This document shows, one piece after another, positions 22,599 through 37,200 of a stretch of DNA of 64,000 bases. Positions within the stretch are counted from its first letter, which is position 1. Every line of letters starts with the position of its first letter. Source of the stretch: Crambe crambe (Eukaryota > Porifera > Demospongiae > Poecilosclerida > Crambeidae); assembly GCA_963924555.1 (NCBI GenBank), contig OZ004596.1:2852001-2916000 (forward strand), read 5' to 3'. The position numbers were made by a program, and so were the translations under genes. Below the pieces are notes generated by a model. The model was not told the DNA's origin. It did no database searches and saw only the letters and a list, made by a program, of their open reading frames with translations.

Positions 22599-25500
22599 CT
22601 ATAGCAATAATAAATCGACAGAACATGTGGGAGTTGTGCAAGTGAATCAGGATTGAAACCCACGGGCTTCTCCCCTGGCCACTACATTTACTATTTTAGG
22701 GGATACCAAAGCATAATTATGTATGGGTGGAATGCAACTACACAGACTTACGAAGTCTTTCCAATTTTAGGTCGAGTTTTCCCTACAATCAATGCGGCTA
22801 CTGGTAAAGTTTTTCGCTTTGCTGCTGATCTTGTCAAAGGTGGCGAAAAAGCATATGGAGACAATAAAGTACCTTTTCTTGAAGTTTTATCATTTTCATG
22901 GATCGATATGGGTTGACAAAAAGACAGAGAAGTTTGAATGGAGTCACTGATAAGCATATTTGATGAAGCCTCACTACCAGGATCAAAGGATGGGAATGGA
23001 TTTGTGGTGACTGGAATGGAGTTTGAACTTGATGTAGGTGCACCTAATTCAATGGATACTGACATAGTATCTAACTGTTTAACCACTGATGACTTGGATA
23101 CCGGTGTATATCCATGTGAAATTATACTTGAATGGTGGAGTGATTCTGACACAGCATCTGGAACACTTTGAGTAGAGTGTTCAAGTGAATGTTCACTATT
23201 TCTGAAGGAAGCTGAATCCAATTGACAATGAGGTCCCTGAATTTCTTTGCCTACTGAAGAATATACATTAGGCGTTCCAACAGACAATTCATTTTCATTT
23301 TTTTCTTCATTTATACATTTTGTTTTAACTTCAGTTTGCATTATTTCAGATTCATCTTGAAGGTAAGAAGATGTTAAATTCAGATGTTCAACTGGTGACA
23401 AGAAAATATCTGAACTGTTGCTATTTTGCAGGGACACAGAAGTAGACTCTGAAGGGGTGGATGGCAACTGCATTGGCAGGAAATTGAATGATACATCCCT
23501 ACAAGATAAGATTAGAAAGTGTCAGTCGCCATAATTTGCTAAAGGTTAAAGTGATAACTGATACCTTATGGACATTGGTATCTTAACAAAATTAAGCTCA
23601 TCAGAAAATGTGTGGCACAAAGTGACCTTTTACTCCAGTGTATATTGTTCACTGATATGTGATGATGTTCACTACGATAATCATTCATCTATCACTAAGG
23701 CCATACCAATTTGATTTTATGTTTCTCAGATTCCCTGGAAGAAAAATGACACCCGGCAGGCAGGAGGAAAAAAAAAAAAAAAAAAAGAAGAAAGGAAAGA
23801 ATAATAATATAAAGCTACTGAAGCTACTGTTCGAGTAGTAGGAGGCTCAACTTCCTTGTCTCTCTTCAAGCAGATACACACATGCTTATAGCTAAACTGT
23901 TCACACAGGGAGACTGGATCTGTCACAGAATAAACATGAGAGATAGAGAGATGGTCATACTTGAGCAACAATAATCTAACACTGAACCACCTGTCTGGCT
24001 TTGATAATCTCATGATCACACTTTGTAAGCCAAGCAGAAGAAGTAGCCATCATAAAAAATGAGCAGCTATGATCTCGCCACCTGATTTGTTCTAATTAAC
24101 AAAAATTTTTTTTAAAGTGAAAATTTTTGACCCAGAAAATCTGAGAAACATAAAAATAAATTGGTGTGGCCTAAGTTTAGACCTTTTCACTTGTGTATTT
24201 AAATACCATGGTCACTTCTTCCACAGTATAAGGATCAATAGCAGGTGTACAACTTCTTGCCCTAGTACATCTCATACTATCCACTGCTTGTGTATGCGCC
24301 AATTATATAATTAACAAACACACATCAGATGACAATTTTTGACGAAAAGTGTTAAGTGCAATCTCATGCATGATGCACTATTCTATGAATTTCCGAGAAT
24401 GCTTAGATCAAAGAGAAGGCTATCTGATCTAAGACTGGCAGATGTAGCGAGGTACTATTCCTTGGCCACAGAATTGTTGATCAATCAGAATGACGAGTGG
24501 AGAGGCAACGAGTACTGCGCAATGGTTACCAGCATCATCATGAAGGGAAGAGTCTGGTAACAGATGACTCTTTCTATAACCAGTTGGTAGACAAACAAAA
24601 ACATCCTTCTCACTGTGAACTGCCTTGACAGCTGTGCACTGTTCCTTCTTTGGGAATGCCAAGTTTCTCCAATGTGAAGGTAAATTGGCATTAGAAGGTA
24701 ATTTGCCTAGCATGCATATCTACTACTATACCTGCTCTTTGAAGCTGTTGAATTTTTTGGTAACTCCTTCGCAAACCTGAGTAAAATTCATGGCCAATAA
24801 ACTCTGCAGGAAAGTACTCACAAGACTCACCGAATGGTTTTGACTTCAGAATGTTCTTTGGTTCCATACTTCAAAATAGAGGACGGTGTGACTACCCTTT
24901 GCTGTTTGTCACTAACTAGCGTGTCTACAGAAATCTTAATAAGAAAAGAAATAAACTAACAATAGAACTAGTCTTCCAAAACTCTTTTTAAATTACATAC
25001 AAAGTAGAAAAAGAAACTTTAAATAATCAGTGCATTTCTTCCCGAGTACCTCAGCGCTTTGCTACCATCATAGATCTCTTTGAGTACCTCCATGCTATTA
25101 ACTTAGAGCACCTAACTCTACTCTTTTGGACTGCAATAAGGTCAGAAATTGTACTACTTTCTGCATGTTGACAATCCTTTACTATATAATCAGTCGTCCA
25201 TGTGAGGCCAGCAGAGTTTAGAAAGGCTTCATATATAGCACTAAAGCTAGCTAGTTAACCATGAAAGCTTTACAGCAGAAAGTCATGTGGATCACCAAAA
25301 CTAAGGTAGGCTTTCCACCATAGGATAATATGCTTGCAAATTCGAATAATGCTACATTTGATACCTTGTTGCTCTTCCCTAGGCTCTTCATAGCATCTCT
25401 CTAGCCTCTTTTTTTTCTGTTAGCTTCTCTCTGAAAATTCCGCCCTTGTGGATGGCTATAATTTTTTTCCTACTTGGTATGCTGTTCCACTTGTTACATA

Positions 25501-28188
25501 AAAATTACATACCAAGTAGAAAAATTAATGATGCAATATTTTTGCTCCTTTAGAGCTACATTCTTCCCATCTCAGAACTTAGTACTGTCATGAAAGAGCC
25601 AGAAATTACATGACTCTTTCTCAGCCACTGCTCAGCAAATGCTGGTAGGTCAGTGATGCCAGCAGAACGCCACTAGCAATGTAATTAGACGTCACGTACG
25701 TACTAACGCGTTATATCGGTGACCCTTTCCCAATTCATGCATGCATGCGAGATAGTTCTAGAGCTTACAAATACAGCACTAAAGCTAGCTAGTCAGCCAT
25801 GAAAGCTTCATGACAGAGAATCCAACAGCAGAGAATTGTGTGGAAAAATCACCAACAACTAAGGTGGGGTTTTCCAGCTTGTAACCCTTAGCCTGCAATA
25901 GCACTTAGATTTTGAAATCAAAATCGAATGGGCAGGGGTCGTCACGCTAAGAGCCGCACTTATGCTTGGCAACCAATAGGCCATGCCCACTATAGTGCTC
26001 CAGTCCCCTGCAGCCTCTTCTCGTTTCCGTTCTCAGTAGACAGAGCCAGAGCTGGATCCGCTCGTCACCCAAGACACTCACCATGCCCTCCTGTGTCTTC
26101 TTCTTAAAAAGAAAAAGAAAAAAAAGAGTGTTGAAAGCAAAGATCAAAGCTTGATCAAAGCAAAACCACTTATGACTCATCACTTCAAAGTTCCGATTTG
26201 ACCGCTCTATTGTTCTCAGAGATTTTTTGAGATAGATAAGGGCGCCAATTCCAATTTCACATCTATTTAAGCAAGTTTTCCCAACTAATGTGCAAAATTG
26301 CACGCTTTTGGTAGGCAAAGGGATAAACTAAACTATTTGTTCTACCTTGTTGCTCCCACCCCTTAACAGCTTATTCGTATGACGACCATTACCAATTACT
26401 CTAGCTAACTGCTCAAAATTCTACTTGGTATGCAGTTGTCCATTGAACAACAACAACAAAAAAAAAACAACAACAAAAAACAAAACAAAACAATATAATG
26501 TAAAATAATCAAAGTGCATTTCTTACATTGCCATCACAGATCTCTAAAGCAACGTTGTCTTATTTCATACTATTAGAGTGCTCATTTTGGACTGTGCATC
26601 AGATCAGAAATTGTACCACCTTCTGAATCCTTTACTATATGATCATATGCCACATGTCATTCAAGTTAGATCTAGCTAGCTTTAATGTCTGGTTCTTATA
26701 TCAAGTTGTGCAAGTCTTGAGGCCATCACAGTCATTTTTATTGCAAGGTTTGTAAGCCTTCCCCTTCAGTAAGAAATCTGAAAGAAAGTAGTAAAAACCT
26801 TTCCAAATATTCTAGCTTACTGCTCAAAATTCTACTTGGCATGCGGTTGGCCCTTGAAAATTACATACCAAATAGGAAAACAAAGAGATCATGGAAGGTC
26901 CTGGAGCTTGATTTTTTTTTGCATGCTGGCTACTGACCATCACAGGATAGCAGGAGATTAACTCTTGTAACTTCACGTCAAGCCAAATTATGACCCAGCC
27001 AACCCCTTCATTCTTGCTGTGCAACTTGTGCCCATGATCCTTACCGACTCAATTGCAACAGCTCAGTACACGTAGGAGTTGTTACAGAGTGAAGCAAGAG
27101 CCATAGCTAGTGGTATCTATGATAGACTTCAAATATAACACTAAAGCTAGCTAGTCAGCCATGAAAGCTTCATGCACGGAAAATTTAAATAACAAAATCA
27201 TGTCAAACTAAGGTAGGCTTTCTAGCTTATATGCTTGCAAATAACACAAGTACCTTTGGTACCTTGTTGCTCTTTCCTAGGCTTTAGCATGAGCTAGCTT
27301 CTCTTTGCAGCATGGTATTATAATTTTTTGGTATGCAGTTGCACTTGAAAAAAAAATCCCAAATAATTACGTACCGAAAAATTAAACTGAATGATGTAAA
27401 ATGATGTAAATAATAAAATAATGTAATGTTTTTGCTCTTACATACACTCTAGAGCTTCATTCTTCCCATCTCAGTACTTATTATGATAAAAGAGCTGGAA
27501 ATTACATGCTATCTTCTCTTTCTCAGCCATTGCCCAGCAAACACTGGTAGTAAGGTGAGCGGAATGAAACGCCATGATATGTAAGTTGACATTACGTACT
27601 ACATAATATCTTAATAGGCCTATTGCCATTATTGGCAACCCTTACCTAATACAAGCATGATCGATAAGCCATTGATATATAGTTGCGAGCTTAGACAAAA
27701 GTAGAAAGGCTTCCAATCTAGCGCTAAATCAGTGATGGTGCATGGAAAATCCAAGAGCAGGGAGTCATGTGGGAAATCATCAAAAACTAAGGTAGGCTTT
27801 AGTTGGTGCTTCATAGCATGAACTATCTTCTCTCTGACTCTTGACTCTAGTTGAAAACCCCACCCCTTATGCAGCATGATTTGCCAAATTTTTTTTTCTA
27901 CTTGGTATGCGGTTCCATTTGTAAAAAAATAAGGCACTAACTTACTGGAGAAGATATTGAAAGTTCTGATGTAGGTAACATAGTCTTCTTTGAAGAAATA
28001 TGATCCCTGAATTCATGTATACATGATCGAAAAGCACAAAAAGATGTGTCATTCATTGACGCGATACACTTTTTGGGTAGTTTATGGGTTTCTTTTTTAA
28101 TAGGAGTATGGACTTCAGGTAAAATCACTCCAGACCTACAGTAGTTCACAGCAAAACAGATTATTTCTAGCTGAAAGAAACAAAACCA

Positions 28189-28219
<31 letters not shown>

Positions 28220-31200
28220 TAACAAAAAACAACAACTAACAAACAAAAACAAAATGAAATAAAACAAGAACAAACAAATAACATGGTTTAATTAGCCTAG
28301 TATGTAGGCTCTTTAATTGCAGGGGAGGAAAAGAAGAGCCTGGTATCTACCATGCATTGATCTTCAGCAATGATGGAGAAGTGCTTAGTATGCAAGAATC
28401 AAGCTCTATCGATTGTTATTTTTGTCATCTTAGTGGTTTAATATATTCAACACATGCACAAGCAGTGGATACCAGACTCTTCTTTTCAATTGAAGAGCCA
28501 CTAAAGGTGTAGTATCGTAGGGCGGGTTAATTTCGTAAGGGGAAAAAATTCGTCTATTTCACCGTTGGTATAAAGAGTTGAAATTTTATTCGTCAATTTT
28601 TACCGTCATTTTTTGCGCAACATGCACACACGTGGTAGATCATCAATCGCAATAGAGAGCTAGCTAGAGACTGCTGTAAGAGTAGTCTCGCAAGCCAGGC
28701 CACTTATTTTTTTCGCAGGGCAGTTGAAAAATAAGGGTTTGGTCAAACTCGCATGGTCGAGTTGTTTTGCACAGTCAGCAGTACTGGCCGGCCGGATCTT
28801 TAATCTGACGTCATGCGTCATGAATAATCGTGCATGCAAACATGCTTGAGCAGATCTGCAGAAGATTATGGCTTTAAAAAGGGCTATCGTGGAGAGTGCT
28901 GAATTGTTGGGCTACAAGCAGTATAAATGAAAAGCAAATAGAAGCTATGACTGTTTTTGTGTATTTTTGTACCATTACCCACAGGATATCTTCCCATTAC
29001 GAAATATGACGTGTTACGTACATCCGTCCAGAAAAAATCTGGACACTCAGAACAACTTGACCATGCGAGTTTGACCAGACCCTTATTTTTCAACCGCCCC
29101 GCGAAAAAATAATTTGGCTGGCTCGCGAGACTACCGTAAGAGAACTGCTCCAAAAGCTGCTCATAGCTCTTCTCAAATACTTTAAAGTTGCACCTGGTAG
29201 GGATCTCTCCAAATCCTGATGTACCATTGTCTGCCATCAAAGCTATAGAAGCGGCTAACAGTTGAAGAGATGCGGGAAGAGTCTTAAGTTAAAAAGAGAG
29301 GTCCATACATTAAGGTGTCTAAAGAGGTTAGTTGGTTCTTGCCTACACTCCAGCTCCTCTCCAACAGCAGCAGCCCAAATAGCTTTGCTTTGTATTCGTG
29401 ATAGCCACGAACGCAAGTGTCTCTGCTAGTCCACTCAAATTGGGCAGGGGAAAAAATTTCGTCTTCAATGCGCATGTGCGAAGATTTATCTGTTCAATTT
29501 TTTCATTAGTATAATGATTCTGGATATGACGGAATTTTTTCCTAACGAAATTAACCCGCCCTATGGTATATGATATTGTCATTGTATGTATGTAATTGAA
29601 ATATGAACCTTAGTACACAGAAATTTCCCACTAGAAGTTGACAGAAACAAACCTTGAAAGATCAGGCATCGTCGCAATGAAATTGGGAAAGGATGCTCTT
29701 ATAATAGGCGAGGACTGGAAATCATATCTGCAAAAGAGTTAGCAATACATGACTGTATACCAACATAATTACCAGCTGTCATAAAAATGATTGGGAATGA
29801 GATCACCTACAGGTGGCAAGTTACCATAGGTGCCACGCTCAAGGAAAAGGTACAATGTGCACAAAGTTATGGTATGCATGCTGCACATATGCAATGTCCA
29901 AAATTTTGCAAGCAGCATGCAAGGTGCACAGCACACTGACACATGGAGTGAGCACACATCGGTACCATCTACTCATCTTCATACTTTCCCTGACTGCCTC
30001 ATATAAACAATTACAGCTGCTAGCTAAGTAATTGTTTTGTTAATAATTAGAAAAACATCAAGTGGGCAGTTATCAAGAGGGTGTGGTTAGAAGAAAGTGG
30101 GCATGGTCAAGCCAAAAAATTGTAAAAAGTATTTTCTCTATTATTCACAATCTCTCTTAATCATTTATCACAGAGGACGATGGTACTCTCTACGGGACAG
30201 ATGGCCCACTGGATCTTTTAATCCTACCTATAATTTTTATACCACACTACATAATATATGAAATAGCATGTCATGTTCCAACCTGCTAGCTTTCAACCTA
30301 CAAGGCAGACATTTTTACAGTGTACTTTAAATATGTCCTGCCACCTTTATTCTTGACATCTTGCCTGACCAGCAAAGTGTATCTCATAATTTACTCTCAC
30401 CCTAGTGTGTTATAACAATTGATTGGTCAAAAAGAAGCTATTTACAATTGTCTCTTGAGGCTGGTCTCTTGATGATCAGAGCAGTGTTACTTGTAGCTTT
30501 GTACCTAGCAATCTAAAAAAATTTGCGGAGGTGGACAAAAGAGCCTGATACCCACTGTGTTTGCACATGCGACAAAACCCGTACCCCCTGAATTTGGTGG
30601 GTTTGTAATCTTTCAGTAATTGTCCATGACAGATGTTGAATCAGTACTGTAACAGACAACTATCTCCACTTGATGTACCACTTCTTCACAGATGGTGTAA
30701 TTTACAGCCTATCTCAGTTGGGACAACCTAACCTAGTATTCAACAAGGAGCAGCAGCAAGCAATTCTCTCCGTTTGTTACTGGCAAAACCAGAATAATAC
30801 TCTGAGAAGAAGAATCCAGCAACTTACCTGCTTTGAAGCAGTAAGCTCCCTGGTCCTGAAATTCATTCTGCATTTTGTAGTAGGCTCTAGTAAGCTGGAT
30901 AATGAGATCTATGTCTGCTATTTGTTAAGAACTCCAATTTGTGCTACAAGAACTAGATTTTTTTATTACACATATTATGCTATTGGAAACTTTGTAATTA
31001 ATATCTTAGCAAATAACTTGACAATTATGAAAGCAGCCTAGAACTTGCCATCTTTGTATGACGCACTGATGACGTATTCAGTCTCGTGCTATGCCCCACA
31101 GCACAATACAGTTAGTTTAGAAGGCTCCAACTGACATTGAAGGTGGGTACGGTACCAACAGAGACAGAACTGGTTGGAACACTATTTCCCTTGCTTGTGA

Positions 31201-34200
31201 GAAGAACGTAGTGAGAACAGAATTTTTATGCCATGCTTTTGGCGGCACCATGAGGCCAGCTGGCTTTATGTCACAAATGGCTTTGTAGCATCATCACATT
31301 GGGTACAAAAGCAAATTGGTAAAGATAAGTGTGGCTAAACTTGAAGAGGTATGGAAATTCTTTTGATATACACCAAACTACTAATGTTAATCTAGTAATG
31401 ATTCTTAACTCCAAAAATTGTGGATTTTTTTTGGCTTAAACACTTTTGACTCTCAATTCAAGGTTTAAAACAGCATACAGGTAATAGCATGTCTGATGAA
31501 GCACATACGTGATGTTTTATAGAGTACTATTGTACTCTCTGATATCTTAATTGTGTGCACATTATACCTCGTATTATACACTGAAAGTGCACACTGTACA
31601 CACCTGGATTGGAGTAGCCTATATATACTCTTTACTCGAGAAGTCACCGCTTCTGACTTCATTTGCCTTCCAACTACAGTGGAGAGAGATTCACCAAATT
31701 TAAGAACTGTTTTGGATGTTGAAGAAACTTCCTCCTTTTGTATATTAAGTTCAACACTACATTGTGTCATCTGATGTATATAACAATTGGCTACTTCTCT
31801 TTGATACAGCAGAGGCTCCTCAAGCTATAACAAGTACAAAAAATTAACACTTTGTCATATGGGTGTGGCCTGACAGTAGTGCAGTATATTTGCTTACTTA
31901 CACAACTATCTACTTCTTCTTGACTTTGGCTGATTAGAGCAGCTTCTGATGTACGGTGGTCCAGCAAGTAGTAATAAACGAGCATTTCATTCAAGTCACA
32001 CTGATTCAGCTTACTGATGTACTTCATCAAAACCACCTGCAGATATAGTTATCTTTGCAACTGCAACATTACCACCCTGTATGTATCTATTAAAATTTGT
32101 AGCACACATGTAGAGTGAAGAACCATCAAATATACCACAATGAACAAAATGATTGTTTGTTATCTAAATGCCATTAATTGTCACAGAACTCCTTAGAGGC
32201 TATCTAAGTGAAGAGTAGCATGATCTTGCAAAATGTAATTACTGTACAGGTAACTTAATTTCATGATTTTTGTGGTCACTTTCCATTCCAAAAAACTTCC
32301 CCACTTGAAATTAAATATTTTGCATATGTGCATTAATCATTTACGGAATACTTTGATTTTTTCTACAAGATAGCTGCACCGCAACAATTATCCTCTTGAG
32401 ATTGTCCAAAAAAAGTTAACCAGCAGGTCAGAGTAGTACCAGAAAAAAAGGAAAAAGGCACAAAGGCTCAAGAAGAATAATTCTGTGATATGAAGGTGAC
32501 TGTAATCCATGTCCACGTGTGCAATCTTTATAAGAAATTGAATAGAGTAATCCGAAATTCTATATTTACCTCCTCAATATCAGATAGCTTCAATCCCAGT
32601 ATCAAATGAAAAACCTCTCCTGCAGATGAAATATCACACATTTTTCTTATTAATATTGGATATTGAAACAACCACACTAGAATAAGTGAATTGGTGTATG
32701 TACCTTGGTGACATGTCTTCAAAAGTTCTTGAAACAACTCTTCATGGTACTCAGATTCTTTGAAGTTATCCTGATAATCAGTACAAAATAAATGACTATG
32801 ACATGCTTTCACTCATTTTAAATTCTTAATCCATAGATGTCATCTTACCACTATATTATAACCACTGAGAATTTTTTTATTGGCAATAAAAATGGCAATC
32901 TTTAACTTCACTTCATCAATTGTCTGCATCTCTTCACCATGTTCAAATAAATACTTCAGTGCTAAATCCTTGCAACCATTTCTTAGTAATTTATCAGCGA
33001 TTAATTTATGCTGCCATTCAAACAAAGTCTCTTCACTGAATAAAGAGCAAAAGTCTCCATCGAACTCAGTCCTCTATAATACAACAAAAAGTAGAGTCAA
33101 TATGATAAGTTTCAGATCAAAAAACAACAAAAAAAACAAAAAGACGACAACAAATCGGAAATGGCCAATAGGACTAATAGTTGTTGTTTTTTTTTCAAAA
33201 CTCCAGAGCACTTCCCTCCTACAGTCAGCAACTCCTAACGTAAGACAGAACACCTTCAATGAGCTAGCACTCAAGTATTAAGAGCAGAAGACAAAGCAGT
33301 ATCATTTACAGTGACTTCAAAAATTGCTGTTTTCATCATCAAACAACTTATTTCAGAAATGGTTTGTTCAAATGCTATAATTTTTATACCACACTCAAAA
33401 TTGACTGCACTATAATCCTTTAACTCAACATGTTCAAAAATAGCATGTCATTTTCCAATTTTGCAAGCTTTCAACCTATAATGTGGCAGACATATTTTTT
33501 TGCCCCGCTCCATACACGTGATTCTTGCACCTTGACTTCACAACCGACTAGCAAATCTGTCAATAACTTTCTTGGTCTCTCGATCCTCAGAGTGTAAACC
33601 TTAGGCACTAGTCTGGTTATGAATCAAGCCTTGATGCAACAGTATATCAGGTACATATCAGTAAAGACTTAAGAATACAAATTAGGTCAATTGCAATCTT
33701 ATTATAAACTGTATAGATAGCATTAGTCAGACTCATACAATGATTATGATGAAACCTCCAATGACTATATAGGTATAATACAACTTGGATAGCAGGATCA
33801 CAGCATCCCCTTCTTGGCCTGTCATGGGAGTGAAGTAAGAATAGTTAGCTCATAGTTTTGTAATATTGGTGATGGGTTACTTGACTCCCTTGTTGCTGAA
33901 CTTTTTTGAACTGCACACAGCCATCCCTACTTCTCTTTTTTACTTAGAATAAATTTACTTGTTCATCACCTTTATTGTTGTAATGCGGATAGCTACAATG
34001 CAAATATGGTGCATGTATCAAGAAAAATTATAGTCTCAGAGATATAGGCAACTGCATGCTGCGATCCTTCTATCCATCCCAAACATGTATTGCAGCTATG
34101 AAGTTTATTGGAGGTTTCATCCTGATTTATTGTGAGCCATAATGAATCTGACCTGGAAGGATAAATGCTGTCCGTATAGGTAGATATTTTTGAGGAATCA

Positions 34201-37200
34201 AAATTTCGTGAATATCAGTACCAAGCTAAATTATAAAATTTTCGAGGATTTTAATTTCGCTTCGCATGCGTTGCAATATATCGCTCGCGCGCAGTGTAAA
34301 AAAAATTGCACATGTGATTGTGAGCAGCAGGAAGGATGACCAGTTTTAGAATGGTTAGGGAATTTTATGTCTATAGGAAGCTTCTGATGGCGAAGTTCTG
34401 CTGTTCTGAAAGTGAAGTTCTGAAGCGAAGTTCTGAAGTACTCGTAGAGAGCCGCCTGGAAAGATCGAGGTCAAAGTACTCCGTAATGACTAATGTGTGA
34501 TTTTTTCGAATGTTAAAAATTCTGTGAAATGCAAAGTGACTGTGAAAACCACGAAATTAAAATCCCTTGAAAATATCTACCCATACAGTATATACAGTTT
34601 ATTGTCATTGACCATAATTTATTTCTGGTGTTATGCATGTACCTTATATACTTGATCAGTTTTGCATCAAGCTTGATTCCAGGCCTGCTTTTTTTGCGGG
34701 GCGCCCTGTGAAAAAAGCGGGTCTGGGTACGAGGCTAGGCTTGATTCATAACCAGACCAGTGCTGTGGGTTTACACTCTGAATTAATGGGCAGTCAGATG
34801 CGAGGTCAAGGTCCAAAAATCATGTGCATGGGGGTGGAACATACTTTTTAAAATGTCTGCCATGTTGTAGGTCGAAAGCTAGCAGGTTGGAAAATGAGTA
34901 GTGTGGTATAAAATTTATAGATATTGAATGAATGACCATTGTATTCTCTGATTGGCAACAAGATCATTTTATAAAATAACAAAAATTTCTCTCACTACTC
35001 CCACCAAGTAGGTCAGTTTACTATCTCCACCCCTCAATTGAGGAGGTGTCTCTGACATTGCATCCTTCAGAAGGGTTGTGAAAACCGCTGTTACCTTGTT
35101 GGTCACTTGGTGGTGAATTGGAAAAGATTAAACCTGTTATTGGGCACGCATGTGCAAGGATTTACCCGACAGTCACAAAACCACATTATTAGAATGTATG
35201 AATAACTAATGCCTACAAAATATTAATCAATGCCTGAAAGGTGCTAGCACTTGATATATCTGATTAAGACTGTAGAAATTGAATAGTACTACATCAAGCT
35301 AATAAGCTATACAGAAACTAGAATCTCCACTAAAAATACAAGATGTCATAATTATAATTTTTGGCAGTAGTAATTAATGAGATGGAACAAGAGTGCCTGC
35401 AAAGTAGAAAACTGACTATTTGAGTTTCTAGTCTCTTTGAAAATACCTTAATCAAACGATGGCCTTCATTATCTATGCCCATATCATCTACTACTATTGC
35501 TTCAGCAAAAGATGATGGAATTTTGCAGGAAAAAGAGGTCAATGTAAGATTAACCGAGGCACAATAATCTTCACCGACTGACTTTGCAATTGTTTTAAGT
35601 GAAATACATACCAAGTAGAAAAATAAATAAAGTATAATAGAGCTCATGGAAGGTCCTGGAGTTCTGATTTTTTGCATAGCAGGAGATTAACTTTTGTAGC
35701 TCCTAGTCAAGCCAAATTCTATGACCCAGCCAACCCCTTCATTCCTGCTGCGCGACTTGTGACCATGACCATCCTCAATTGGATACACACGAGTTGCTGC
35801 AGAGTGAAGACAGATGAGCCATAGCTATGATAGAGCTTAGAAAGGCTTCAAACTAAAGCTAGCTAGTCAGCCATGAAAGCTTCATGCATGAAGAATTCAA
35901 ACAGAGAGTCATGTCAGCTTATACGCTTGCAAATAACCCAAGTACCCTTCAGTACCTTGCTGCTCTTCCTTAGTTGGAAACCTCACCCCTTGGTATTATC
36001 ATTATTTTTTTCTACTTGGTGTGTGGTGGCATTTTTAAAAAAAAGAAAAAAAAAAGAAAGAAAGAGAGAACCATTCTTGCATAACTGCTGCTTCTTTATG
36101 TGCAGGCTTAATTACTTAATTTCTACTTCATGGTAAATCTTCATGTAACTTGTGAGAAGGTAATATACACTCCTATCTATCATTCACCATTATCAAGAAG
36201 TAATGTTTCTGTACAATCAGTTGTAAATTTATGAAGTTGTGTATATTTTGACAATCCTTGCCAACTATTTTACATTTCAGAATTAACTGTGGCAGTCAGA
36301 GTCTGCAACTGCCAGATAGTTTAGTTTTTGTCAAAATGAAATCGTGCGCCCTGGGCATATATAACAGTTAGAACACAGTAGTCCTGGTGATTATGGCCAA
36401 ATAAACAACCTTATCCTCGGGCTGCGCCCTCGGATTCGGTTGTTTATTGGCCATAATCACCACACTACCGTGTTCTAACTATTACTAGGAATATACTTAA
36501 ACACCTGTTTGAAAGCACAGCTAGGGAGACTCTACTTGCTTCATTCTCCATGTTACTGCTTTATTGACTAGCTAAGGAAACAAGTAAGCAAATTACATAC
36601 CAAGTAGGGGAAAAAAGAGAACAAAGTGGCTATTCGTCTGGCAGTCTAATATATTTATTAAAGAAAGAAAGTAGGGCTAGGGCTCCTGTAAGGGAATGAG
36701 CACAGCGAGCGTTAGGTGTGTGGGATGTACTATTCACGCACTGTTGTGACTTCAAAGCTAGGCAACACTCGCTCAGCTTGCAGTGCAGGCCTAAAGAGCT
36801 CCCCAAAGAGTTTGAGGTTAGAAGTATAAATATCACTTTCAAAGTGATCAAAGTGATTTTTGCATGTAGCACATCGGCTAGTGCTTGTGCTCTGGTCATG
36901 GGTTTGAATCCCGGAATTGCTGATCTTTTTCTTCTTTCAGATTCTCGATCTTTGAAGTGCCAGCACTGCCAGACGAATAGCCAAATAATTCCATCCGGAA
37001 CCGGATGACTAGCCATGGCGAAAAAATATATATAATCTAAATAATCAAAGCGCGTTTCTTCTCTGCGTACCACAGAGCTTTGCTGCCATCACGGATCTCT
37101 AAAGTACCTTCGTCCTTCTCCATGTTATTAACTTAACTCTACTTCGTTTTGGACTGCGCATCAGGTCAGAAATTCTACTACCATCTCCATATTGACAAAC

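Noticed and set aside
28171-28285. Long hydrophobic minus frame beside the poly-C run
   Set aside because: Produced by homopolymer and CAAACAAA repeats; the real exon begins at the CTGTAG acceptor.
30670-31041. 123-codon plus-strand frame with a FNKEQQQAI block resembling the start of an SF1 helicase
   Set aside because: No Walker A follows and the remaining sequence is low in similarity to any family; the resemblance is too short.
36630-37073. Open frames on both strands (147 and 96 codons)
   Set aside because: They overlap each other and a repeat; the sequence fits a SINE-like repeat better than a protein.
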